DNA of 6,175 nt, taken from an uncultured Campylobacter sp. (GTDB lineage: Bacteria; Campylobacterota; Campylobacteria; Campylobacterales; Campylobacteraceae). The notes beneath the pieces are model-generated. The model saw nothing but the letters and a program-made list of their open reading frames with translations. It ran no database searches and was not told where the DNA came from. The DNA is taken from NCBI RefSeq assembly GCF_938040115.1, contig NZ_CALHXD010000169.1, positions 1-6,175 of the forward strand. The letters are read 5' to 3'. The position numbers were made by a program, and so were the translations under genes. Of this stretch, positions 1 to 5,195 are shown one piece after another (position 1 is the first letter of the stretch; every line of letters begins with the position of its first letter).

Positions 1-493
1 AAACTCGCGCGCCGTGATAGAAAGCCTCTTTGCGGATCTACAACCAGCGCTTAACGCCAAAATGCGCCCTGAAATTTACGGTTACGCGATCAACTACATC
101 AAGCTATCGTGCGCATTTAGCTTCTCGGATTACGGCTGCAAAACAAACTACATCATCGCACCCGATAAGCCGCGCCTAAGCTCGCAGCGTGCGTGGGAGC
201 TGATACACGAGATGATGAGCGAGGAGGAGCGCCGTGCTGGGGGCTACTATCTGCGAAACAGATTCGAGTATGCGCCGTTTAGAAAAGATACGGGCAAAAC
301 GGGCGCGCAGATATATTTTGAGCGCGAGTTTAGCGAGCTTTCGCACGCAGAGCAAAAGCAAAAAATAAGCGAGTATTTTTTAACGGCGCTAAAGCAGATC
401 GCGCAAAAGCAAAGCAAGCTTGAGTATGATTTCGCCGCGATGATAGAGAATTTTAGTAAAATTTTAGGCGAGTGGGTAGAGACTGAAATTTAA
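1..493 (+). CDS. Unrecognised protein, 3' part (5' end outside window)
   Basis: The reading frame is open from the left edge and ends at TAA 491-493. A GTG at 14 is the first possible start inside the window, but the frame continues upstream of it without a stop and no ribosome binding site can be seen, so this is most likely the C-terminal ~160 residues of a longer protein. I do not recognise the family. The visible part is soluble and charged. It has a middle segment rich in aromatic residues (YGYAINYIKL, then GGYYLRNRFEYAPF) and a C-terminal third dominated by helix-forming Lys/Glu/Gln/Ala (SHAEQKQKISEYF onward), with no membrane segment. Codon use (many GCG, GCC, CGC) resembles the core genes to the right and not the A/T-rich gene that follows 78 bases later. 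Coding status is fairly secure from length and codon use; function is unknown. Confidence 0.75.
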   Translation, partial: NSRAVIESLFADLQPALNAKMRPEIYGYAINYIKLSCAFSFSDYGCKTNYIIAPDKPRLSSQRAWELIHEMMSEEERRAGGYYLRNRFEYAPFRKDTGKTGAQIYFEREFSELSHAEQKQKISEYFLTALKQIAQKQSKLEYDFAAMIENFSKILGEWVETEI

Positions 494-523
494 TACTTCC
501 CTAAATTTTAGACATCAAATCGC

Positions 524-543
524 ATTGGCAAATTTATGCCGAT
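524..543 (+). terminator. Weak hairpin after the first gene
   Basis: ATTGGCA and TGCCGAT form a 7-bp stem with one T·G pair around the loop AATTTA, 30 bases after the stop of the gene to the left. The T-run is not adjacent: A5 comes first and T5 only at 556-560. This could be a weak terminator separating the first gene from the A/T-rich gene, or simply chance in A/T-rich DNA. Confidence 0.25.
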
Positions 544-561
544 AAAAATTTAATATTTTTC

Positions 562-566
562 AGGAG
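562..566 (+). promoter_or_regulatory. Ribosome binding site for the nuclease-like gene
   Basis: AGGAG lies 5 bases before the ATG at 572. It is a strong Shine-Dalgarno sequence at good spacing and fixes the start of the gene. Confidence 0.7.
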
Positions 567-571
567 ACGCT

Positions 572-1090
572 ATGGAAAATAATTTAATAAAAATTTTTCC
601 CGAGGAGTGTATAAATAAAATCATGCAAGCAATCTTCGAAGAATACAACAAAGATCCGTTTAAAATACTTACGGAATCAGACTTGCACTGTATGGCGTAT
701 AAAAAGTTGTCAAAGTTAAGCGGCGGTGACGTAGCACTACATTCTGAAGTTTATTGGAAAAATGAAAGTGAAAAGTTCAGATATAGACCAGATCTTAGTA
801 TGATATCAAAAGAAGGTATTGACCTATACAAAGACGGGAAATTTGAATTCGAAGGTACAATAGATGCAGTAATATTTGAATTTAAATTCGGACTTAGCAG
901 TCGTAAGGATTTTTACGAAAGCGTTAAGAGGGATTTTGATAAATTTATAAAACTTAGCAAAATCAATGAACATATTTTCTGCTATTTTGTAGTTTTAGTA
1001 AAAAACAATAAGCCTAATGACGATTTAAAAGAACTATTATCAAAGAGAGGAGAAAATTTTAAATTTATAACGAACTATTTGGCAATCTAG
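572..1090 (+). CDS. PD-(D/E)XK nuclease-like small protein, orphan
   Basis: This 172-residue protein has no annotation I recognise, but its layout fits the PD-(D/E)XK nuclease superfamily. An N-terminal helix carries an acidic residue (TESDLH, E35). Then come R72-P73-D74 at the start of a strand (YRPDLSMI) and a second strand AVIFEFKF with E103-x-K105, giving the P-D...E-x-K catalytic set. A helix with DFDKFIKLSK (about 121-130) and a hydrophobic strand CYFVVLV (137-143) follow, as in small stand-alone members of the fold. There is no signal peptide or membrane segment, so it is cytoplasmic. The start is secured by AGGAG 5 bases upstream. The gene is plainly A/T-richer than its neighbours: bases 901-960 hold 17 G+C of 60, whereas bases 3541-3600 in the MFS gene hold 38 of 60. 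This suggests recent transfer. No methyltransferase or specificity subunit is next to it, so classical restriction is not supported; the substrate is unknown. Confidence 0.7.
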   Translation: MENNLIKIFPEECINKIMQAIFEEYNKDPFKILTESDLHCMAYKKLSKLSGGDVALHSEVYWKNESEKFRYRPDLSMISKEGIDLYKDGKFEFEGTIDAVIFEFKFGLSSRKDFYESVKRDFDKFIKLSKINEHIFCYFVVLVKNNKPNDDLKELLSKRGENFKFITNYLAI

Positions 1091-1249
1091 TAAATGTACT
1101 CAAGTGTCAAATAGGGCTTTGAAATTTAAAAAACGGAGTGAATTTAGCGATATTTATTAACGTGAAATTTAAAGCGCTCATATTTATAAATTTTGTACCT
1201 TACTGGCATAAGCTAGCACTATATTATATTCAGCAGTATCGGTCTAAAG

Positions 1250-1371
1250 TTAAACCACGCCATTAACGCCCGTTTGCGTAGTGATAATTTTAGTTATTTT
1301 ATCTTCAAACCTTACTCGAATCTTATAACATCACTAGCCACTGCCGCGCAAAAAAGTAAAATCTTGCGCAT
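1250..1371 (-). pseudogene. Possible frameshifted relic of a small exported peptide
   Basis: On the minus strand an ATG at 1371 has AAAGAG 6 bases upstream (forward 1378-1383) and opens MRKILLFCAAVASDVIRFE, then stops at TAA 1312-1314. The start looks like a signal peptide: basic RK, hydrophobic ILLFCAAVA, small residues at a possible cleavage site. A second frame overlaps the end of the first, begins just after a TGA, and reads on through KITKIITTQTGVNGVV to TAA 1250-1252. It is protein-like and echoes the RFE of the first frame. Joined by a single frameshift near 1315-1325 they would make a peptide of about 38 residues, short for an exported protein. The family is unknown. This may be a decayed gene or chance, and the call rests only on the start context and the quality of the translated segments. 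Confidence 0.3.
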
Positions 1372-1389
1372 ATAAATCTCTTTAAATTT

Positions 1390-1407
1390 AGCCTTAGCAG
1401 GCTTTTA
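1390..1407 (+). terminator. Short hairpin with T-run in the convergent spacer
   Basis: AGCCT-TAGC-AGGCT forms a 5-bp stem with a 4-base loop, followed by TTT on the plus strand. It is shaped like a small intrinsic terminator, and transcription coming from the nuclease-like gene would meet it about 300 bases after the stop codon. The stem is short, so this is tentative. Confidence 0.25.
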
Positions 1408-1614
1408 ATAAAATCTTTACTGCCCTTAGCACTCCAGTAAACGCAAAACGCAGGTTATGACTACGAAACCCTTGCTATCTACAAACGCGGGTGAGGCTTT
1501 AAATTGCAGGCAACAAATTTTCGTTGCAAAAGCGCGCTAACCTCTAAATTTGCCGCGTAAGTGCTCAAATTTAAAGCTTCTAAATTCGCGGCTAGCTTGC
1601 AGTTTTTGTAGTCC

Positions 1615-2202
1615 TCACTCAAACACCCTATAATGCGCCTCGTCGGCAAACTCCAGCATCTCCTTATCGCCCCTGCTGTCGCCGTATGCGATCACGCGCT
1701 CAAAGGCGTCCGTGCCATACGCCTCGCGTACGCGGCGCACTTTCTCAGCACCGTAGCAGTTGGCGCCGTCTATCTCGCCCGTTATCACGCCGCCCTTTTT
1801 CTTGATACGAGTGCCTAGCAGCTCCAGCCCCTGCGCCTGGCACCACGGAGCTAACCAGTCCTCGAGCGACGCCGTTACGATCACGACCTTGTCGCCGTTT
1901 GCCTTATACTCGGCGATCTTTGCCATCGCGGAAAATTTCACGATATCTTCGATGTGCGTGTTTGAGTATTTTTTGCAAATTTGAGCGAATTTATCCGCGC
2001 TCATACCAGCAAAAAAATACGTCATCAGCCGCCTACGAGCGTAGTTGTTGCTGCAAATTTTTAGCTTATAGCCGATCAAAACCGGCGAAAGCCAAAAAAT
2101 ACCCCGAAAAAATTTCTTAAATCCCACGACGTAAGCGATAAACTCCAGCAGCGAGTCATCGCGCGTGATCGTCCCGTCAAAGTCGAATAAAACCAGATTC
2201 AT
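1615..2202 (-). CDS. HAD-IB family phosphatase (SerB-like hydrolase)
   Basis: This 195-residue cytoplasmic phosphatase of the haloacid dehalogenase superfamily hydrolyses a phosphate ester through an aspartyl-phosphate intermediate. All four motifs are present. Motif I is DFDGT (residues 7-11, with nucleophile D7 and acid/base D9). Motif II is VIVTAS (107-112). Motif III is the lysine in GAEKVRRV (K154). Motif IV is GDSRGDKEML (174-183), with D175 and D179 for magnesium. The helical, partly hydrophobic stretch at about 20-80 is the C1-type cap between motifs I and II, which places it in subfamily IB with phosphoserine phosphatase-like enzymes. Length is normal for HAD-IB proteins. The substrate cannot be read from sequence; phosphoserine or a phospholipid headgroup are possibilities. 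It lies 109 bases downstream of rdgB on the same strand but has its own promoter. Translation starts at ATG 2202 behind only a weak GAGA-type site. Confidence 0.88.
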   Translation of the reverse strand: MNLVLFDFDGTITRDDSLLEFIAYVVGFKKFFRGIFWLSPVLIGYKLKICSNNYARRRLMTYFFAGMSADKFAQICKKYSNTHIEDIVKFSAMAKIAEYKANGDKVVIVTASLEDWLAPWCQAQGLELLGTRIKKKGGVITGEIDGANCYGAEKVRRVREAYGTDAFERVIAYGDSRGDKEMLEFADEAHYRVFE

Positions 2203-2224
2203 CTTCGTCTCAAATTTTAAATTT

Positions 2225-2260
2225 GCGCGATTATACCGCGCTAGCGTTAAGGGACGGCAA
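2225..2260 (-). promoter_or_regulatory. Promoter of the HAD phosphatase gene, with palindrome over the -10
   Basis: On the minus strand a perfect TATAAT lies at 2235-2230, preceded by GG as is common in Campylobacter promoters. A partial -35 (TTGCCG, forward 2255-2260) is 19 bases upstream. Transcription would start near 2223, giving a leader of about 20 bases before ATG 2202. The -10 is framed by GCGCG (2225-2229) and CGCGC (2237-2241), a perfect 5-bp inverted repeat with a 7-base centre that could act as an operator. Confidence 0.6.
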
Positions 2261-2311
2261 ATTTAGCCGGATTTTACCCCGCAATTTTACTTTCTCTTTT
2301 GCGCTCCGAGC

Positions 2312-2956
2312 TTAGCGCCCAAATTTCCTCTCAAGGCTCTTTAACACATACTTTATGAGCTCAAGCCCCTTTGAGCGGTGAGAGATTTTTAGCTTCGTGG
2401 CGTCGTCTAGCTCGCCAAGCGTGCGCGTAAAGCCTTTGGGGATAAAAAGACTATCGTAGCCAAAGCCGTTGCTGCCGCGCTCCTGGCAAATCGCCGTGCC
2501 GTGCATAAAGCCGTGCGCCGTAAAATCACCCAAATTTGAGCTAACAGCGATACAAGCGGTGTAAAACGCAGGCGAGCTGGTTAAATTTAGCGCATTTAGC
2601 TCGGCTATCAGCTTTGCGCGGTTGCTAGCATCGGTCGCGCTTTTGCCCGTTATCTGGCCCAGCTCGTTCATATCGCTAAACCTCGCGGAGTAAATCCCGG
2701 GCCTGCCGCCAAGAGCCTCCACGCTGATGCCGCTATCGTCGCTTAGCGCGATAAACTCGTCCGCCAAATTTAGCTCGCGCAGTTTTGCCTGCACCGCGCG
2801 AGCTTTGATTAGCGCGTTTGCGGCAAATGTCGCGCCGTCCTCGACGATCTCAAACGGCTCGCAAATTTCGCGCAATGCGTAAATTTCGTAATCTTTTAAA
2901 AAATCTTTTATTTCGCGCACTTTGTCGGCGTTTGATGTTGCTAAAACTATCTTCAA
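2312..2956 (-). CDS. rdgB: Non-canonical purine NTP pyrophosphatase (RdgB/HAM1 family)
   Basis: This enzyme cleaves dITP, XTP and related deaminated purine nucleoside triphosphates to the monophosphate and pyrophosphate, cleaning the nucleotide pool so these bases do not enter DNA or RNA. The 214-residue protein shows the family pattern in order: the N-terminal loop LATSN (5-9) with K12; EDGATFAANALIKA (39-52); LSDDSG (71-76), with the catalytic acidic pair D73-D74; LGGRPGIYSARF (82-93); GSNGFGYDSLF (161-171); and ISHRSKGLE (191-199). Length is slightly above the usual ~200. The start codon is TTG at 2956: the family begins M-K-I-V-L-A-T-S-N, TTG gives exactly this, and AAAAAGGA lies 6 bases upstream. 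It is divergent from the MFS gene and upstream of the HAD gene. It is cytoplasmic, and every key residue seems present. Confidence 0.95.
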   Translation of the reverse strand: MKIVLATSNADKVREIKDFLKDYEIYALREICEPFEIVEDGATFAANALIKARAVQAKLRELNLADEFIALSDDSGISVEALGGRPGIYSARFSDMNELGQITGKSATDASNRAKLIAELNALNLTSSPAFYTACIAVSSNLGDFTAHGFMHGTAICQERGSNGFGYDSLFIPKGFTRTLGELDDATKLKISHRSKGLELIKYVLKSLERKFGR

Positions 2957-2962
2957 AATTTT

Positions 2963-2970
2963 TCCTTTTT
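2963..2970 (-). promoter_or_regulatory. Ribosome binding site deciding the TTG start of rdgB
   Basis: Read on the minus strand this is AAAAAGGA, 6 bases before the TTG at 2956. Together with the family's conserved N-terminus it supports the non-ATG start. The TTG probably lowers translation compared with ATG. Confidence 0.7.
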
Positions 2971-2995
2971 CTAGCTTGTCTTTTTGGTTCTTTTT

Positions 2996-3040
2996 ACGTA
3001 GCTTGCTAAAATTTCGCTCGGCAGGCTACGTGCCTAGCCT
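2996..3040. repeat. Inverted repeat with competing hairpin in the rdgB/MFS divergent spacer
   Basis: ACGTAGCTTGC (2996-3006) can pair with GCAGGCTACGT (3021-3031), an 11-bp stem with one T·G pair and a 14-base loop. A second stem, AGGCTA (3023-3028) with TAGCCT (3035-3040), uses the same middle segment, so the two structures exclude each other. The element sits between two divergent genes, where no terminator is expected. It could be a protein-binding operator, a leader-type switch on a plus-strand transcript, or leftover repeat DNA. Confidence 0.45.
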
Positions 3041-3077
3041 ACGCAAAATTTTATCTACGCAACCGTAAAAATAATCC

Positions 3078-3104
3078 AAAAAATACTTCGCTATGCTATT
3101 TTTT
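3078..3104. repeat. A/T inverted repeat upstream of the MFS promoter
   Basis: AAAAAATA (3078-3085) and TATTTTTT (3097-3104) are perfect inverted copies around an 11-base centre. An A/T-only stem is a weak hairpin; curved upstream promoter DNA or a regulator site is as likely as any RNA role. Confidence 0.35.
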
Positions 3105-3130
3105 AACCCGCGCATTTTATCAAATTCGGC

Positions 3131-3181
3131 TTTAATTTACGTATTATCAAAATTCGGGTAAAATCACTCCTTTAAAAAGGA
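3131..3181 (+). promoter_or_regulatory. Promoter region and RBS of the MFS transporter gene
   Basis: Two overlapping -10 candidates are visible. TAAAAT at 3159-3164 has TTTACG (3136-3141, 4 of 6 to the -35 consensus) 17 bases upstream. TATTAT at 3142-3147 lies within a 12-mer that is repeated in front of hutX. The ribosome binding site AAAAAGGA (3174-3181) is 6 bases before ATG 3188. The leader would be about 15 to 35 bases depending on which -10 is used. Confidence 0.5.
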
Positions 3182-3187
3182 AAATTT

Positions 3188-4495
3188 ATGATAGTAAAAA
3201 GCGCTTTACCTTTATCTTTTATCATCGGCAGTAGGTTTTTCGGACTATTTATCATTTTGCCCGTTATCAGCGTCTATGCGCTCGAGCTCGAGGGGGCGAC
3301 CGAGTTTTTAGTCGGCGTTCTCATCGGTGTTTACGCGATGTCGCAGATCACGTTTCAGGTAGTTTTCGGCTACGTCTCGGACCGCTTCGGGCGCAAAAAC
3401 TCGATGCTAATAGGCCTGCTCGTCTTTATCGTTGGAGCTGCGATCTGCGCGGTGGCGACTGATATCTACACGATGATTTTTGGTAGATTTATCCAGGGTG
3501 CGGGCGCGATAGGAGCCGTGGCGATCGCGCTGATGAGCGACATGACCAAGGAGGAGGTGCGCGGGCACGCGATGGCGATGATGGGCGCGTTTATCGGCAT
3601 TAGCTTTACGCTTTCTATGATACTCTCGCCGATACTTAGCGCCAAATACGGCCTTTCAAGCCTCTTTTACCTCTCGATCGCGGTTACGGTCGTTTGTATC
3701 GTGCTTTTATACACGGCAGTAGGCGAGGAGCCTAAATTTACCCACTCACAGGCCAAAATGCCGGCCGTAAAGCTACTCTCAAACAGAAATTTACTACTCA
3801 TGAACATCAGCAACTTCATGCAAAAAATGCTGATGTCGGCGGCTTTTATCGTGATTCCCATCGCCATCGTGAAATATTTTGGGATGGACAAAAAGGACCT
3901 CAGCGGCATCTACTCGGTTGCGACGGTGTTTGGCTTTATCGCGATGGGTATCGGTGGCGCGATCGGCGAAACGAAGCGCATAACAAAGCAAATTTTAGTC
4001 ATCGGGGTCTCACTTTTTGTCGTTTGCTACGGACTTTTCGCGCTCTCACTCGGACACAAGCCGCTATTTTACGCAGGTGTGATTATATTTTTTATCGGCT
4101 TTAACCTGCACGAGCCGATCTTGCAATCAATGGCGTCCAAATTTAGTAAAGTAAGCCAAAAAGGCGCGGTTTTGGGTATCTTTAACGCTTTTGGTTACAT
4201 GGGAAGCTTTATCGGCGGCATAGGCGGCGGTACTTTACTTAAATTTTACGGCCTTAGCGCGCTTTCCGCCGTCGTGACGGTGCTTTGCGTCGTGTGGCTG
4301 ATCGCGCTAAAATGGCTAGACAACCCCAATATCTTTAAAAATATCTATCTGCCGTCTGATACGGATGCCGATCTAGCCGAGGTCGAGAAGCAAAAAGGCG
4401 TCGTGGAATGCTACAAAAACGCTCAAAATCTCGTCGTAAAATACAACTCCAAGCTAACAAACGAGGCGGAAATAAAGCGGTTTTTAGGCGTTTAA
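3188..4495 (+). CDS. YajR-like MFS efflux transporter with soluble C-terminal domain
   Basis: This 435-residue inner-membrane protein is a 12-helix major facilitator, probably a proton-driven drug/H+ antiporter. Motif A, the loop between helices 2 and 3, is intact: GYVSDRFGRK at 61-70. A motif-B-like GRFIQGAGAIGA lies at 99-110 with R100. The helix-5 segment GAFIGISFTLSMILSPIL (133-150) is antiporter-like. Helices continue through about residue 376 (VWLIALKWL). The tail of about 50 residues (roughly 384-435) is charged and soluble: VEKQKGVVECY, then LVVKYNSKLTNEAEIKRFL. From memory this aligns with the ferredoxin-like YAM domain at the end of E. coli YajR (an alternating strand/helix pattern with TN.xEI), as does the N-terminal half. 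The ATG has AAAAAGGA 6 bases upstream. The gene stands alone between the divergent rdgB and the hutX promoter. The substrate is unknown. MFS identity is certain, YajR relationship likely. Confidence 0.92.
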   Translation: MIVKSALPLSFIIGSRFFGLFIILPVISVYALELEGATEFLVGVLIGVYAMSQITFQVVFGYVSDRFGRKNSMLIGLLVFIVGAAICAVATDIYTMIFGRFIQGAGAIGAVAIALMSDMTKEEVRGHAMAMMGAFIGISFTLSMILSPILSAKYGLSSLFYLSIAVTVVCIVLLYTAVGEEPKFTHSQAKMPAVKLLSNRNLLLMNISNFMQKMLMSAAFIVIPIAIVKYFGMDKKDLSGIYSVATVFGFIAMGIGGAIGETKRITKQILVIGVSLFVVCYGLFALSLGHKPLFYAGVIIFFIGFNLHEPILQSMASKFSKVSQKGAVLGIFNAFGYMGSFIGGIGGGTLLKFYGLSALSAVVTVLCVVWLIALKWLDNPNIFKNIYLPSDTDADLAEVEKQKGVVECYKNAQNLVVKYNSKLTNEAEIKRFLGV

Positions 4496-4502
4496 CGAGT
4501 TT

Positions 4503-4533
4503 GCGGACGGAGCAAATTTAAAAAATCGTCCGC
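4503..4533 (+). terminator. Hairpin just after the MFS gene
   Basis: GCGGACG (4503-4509) pairs perfectly with CGTCCGC (4527-4533) around a 17-base A/T-rich loop, starting 8 bases after the stop codon. No T-run follows, so it is not a textbook intrinsic terminator. It may still stabilise the mRNA 3' end or help termination. Confidence 0.4.
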
Positions 4534-4562
4534 GCCCGGCGACTAAATTTGCGGCTTGATCG

Positions 4563-4590
4563 GCGCTTTAAATACAAGGGCGCAAAGCGC
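4563..4590 (+). repeat. Second inverted repeat between MFS gene and hutX
   Basis: GCGCTTT (4563-4569) and AAAGCGC (4584-4590) form a 7-bp stem with a 14-base loop. A smaller alternative, GCGC-AAA-GCGC (4580-4590), uses the same right arm. A T5 run appears only 14 bases later (4605-4609), so a terminator role is uncertain. Confidence 0.3.
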
Positions 4591-4625
4591 GCAAATTTAG
4601 CGGGTTTTTAGCTATTTTTAAATAC

Positions 4626-4654
4626 TATTATCAAAATCTAATTTCAAAAAAGGA
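4626..4654 (+). promoter_or_regulatory. Promoter -10 and RBS of hutX
   Basis: TATTAT (4626-4631) is a good -10 with an A/T-rich upstream region and no clear -35, typical of Campylobacter sigma-70 promoters. The ribosome binding site AAAAAAGGA (4646-4654) is 5 bases before ATG 4660. The -10 is part of TATTATCAAAAT (4626-4637), identical to 3142-3153 in front of the MFS gene. The ATTATC core resembles one half of a Fur box, which would suit iron control of a haem gene, but no matching inverted half is seen. Confidence 0.5.
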
Positions 4655-4659
4655 CAAAA

Positions 4660-5154
4660 ATGAGCGATCTAAAAAAACAAATCGACGAGCTTTTCGAGGA
4701 CAAAAAGATGTCCGTTTACGACGCGGCCAAACAGCTAAACGTACGCGAATACGAAATCTTGCAGTACCGCGGCGATGACGAATTTAAGGAAGTCGGCGCA
4801 GAAAATTTGATGAAAATTTTTGAAGAAGTCAGCACTTGGGGCGAGATGCTTTTTATCAAAAATACGCCCGAGTTTATCATCGAGATCAAGGTTAGCGTGC
4901 CTATGCCTAAAAAAGCGAGAGGATTTTTAAATTTCACCGATAAAACAGGCTTTTTGGGCGGCCACCTAAGAGAAGAATCAATCTCCAGCATCGGCTTTGT
5001 GAGCACTAAATTTATGGGATTTCTCGGGCACAGCCTGCACTTTTACGACGCGGATCACAACGTGATCTTTAAGCTTTTCGTAAATCGCAACGAAAAAATG
5101 AAACTAGACGAAGCGCAAGAGCAAAAATTCCTAGCGCTAAAAAATAGCTTTTGA
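4660..5154 (+). CDS. hutX: HutX/ChuX family cytosolic haem utilisation carrier
   Basis: This 164-residue cytoplasmic protein matches the HutX/ChuX family, which binds haem after import and passes it to storage or to a degrading enzyme. The family layout is followed along the whole length. A helical N-terminus (MSDLKKQIDELFED, then MSVYDAAKQLNVREYEIL at 17-34) precedes a WGEMLFI strand (60-66), KARGFLNF (85-92), TGFLGGHLREESISSIGFVS (96-115), FMGFLGHSLHFYDADHNVIFKLF (118-140), and the end QKFLALKNSF. Histidines H102 (GHL) and H124 (GHS), conserved as I recall the family, are present and are candidate haem ligands. The ARGYYN-type tyrosines I recall from other members are F89-L90 here, so haem co-ordination may differ. 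Length is normal. The start has a strong ribosome binding site. The next gene, 41 bases downstream, is a flavoprotein probably in the same transcript. No haem receptor or ABC genes are in the window. Confidence 0.88.
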   Translation: MSDLKKQIDELFEDKKMSVYDAAKQLNVREYEILQYRGDDEFKEVGAENLMKIFEEVSTWGEMLFIKNTPEFIIEIKVSVPMPKKARGFLNFTDKTGFLGGHLREESISSIGFVSTKFMGFLGHSLHFYDADHNVIFKLFVNRNEKMKLDEAQEQKFLALKNSF

Positions 5155-5184
5155 TTTTAGATGGCTTTGCTGCGCGTAAATTTT

Positions 5185-5188
5185 GAGG
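5185..5188 (+). promoter_or_regulatory. RBS choosing between two adjacent ATGs of the flavoprotein gene
   Basis: GAGG lies 4 bases before ATG 5193 and 7 bases before ATG 5196. The spacing favours the second ATG. The proteins differ by one methionine only. Confidence 0.5.
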
Positions 5189-5195
5189 TTTTATG

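Larger units (their letters stand above)
1091..1614. other. Gene-free convergent spacer, possibly decayed DNA
   Basis: This stretch of 524 bases lies between the ends of two convergent genes and holds no intact reading frame of convincing length on either strand. It is scattered with AAATTT and frequent stops. It contains a candidate frameshifted small-peptide relic on the minus strand (1250-1371), a short plus-strand hairpin with a T-run (1390-1407) and a 5-bp inverted repeat GCAAC/GTTGC (1510-1527). A 47-codon minus-strand frame running from about 1611 down to a TAG near 1470 starts at a TTG, has no ribosome binding site and reads as AAATTT-derived low complexity. I see no tRNA or recognised RNA motif. 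Confidence 0.6.

Noticed and set aside
572..1090. A restriction-modification system
   Set aside because: Only the nuclease-like gene is visible, with no methyltransferase motifs in any neighbouring frame of the window.
1457..1542. A plus-strand frame of about 26 codons in the spacer, starting at ATG 1457 near an AGG
   Set aside because: Too short, weak start context and no family resemblance.
1633..2120. Several plus-strand open frames opposite the HAD gene
   Set aside because: All are antisense to a gene with four intact HAD motifs, and none has a recognisable product.
2818..3009. A plus-strand frame of 63 codons crossing the rdgB start into the spacer
   Set aside because: It is mostly antisense to rdgB, Arg-rich from reversed codons, and ends in low-complexity Phe/Leu from the T-rich ribosome binding site region.
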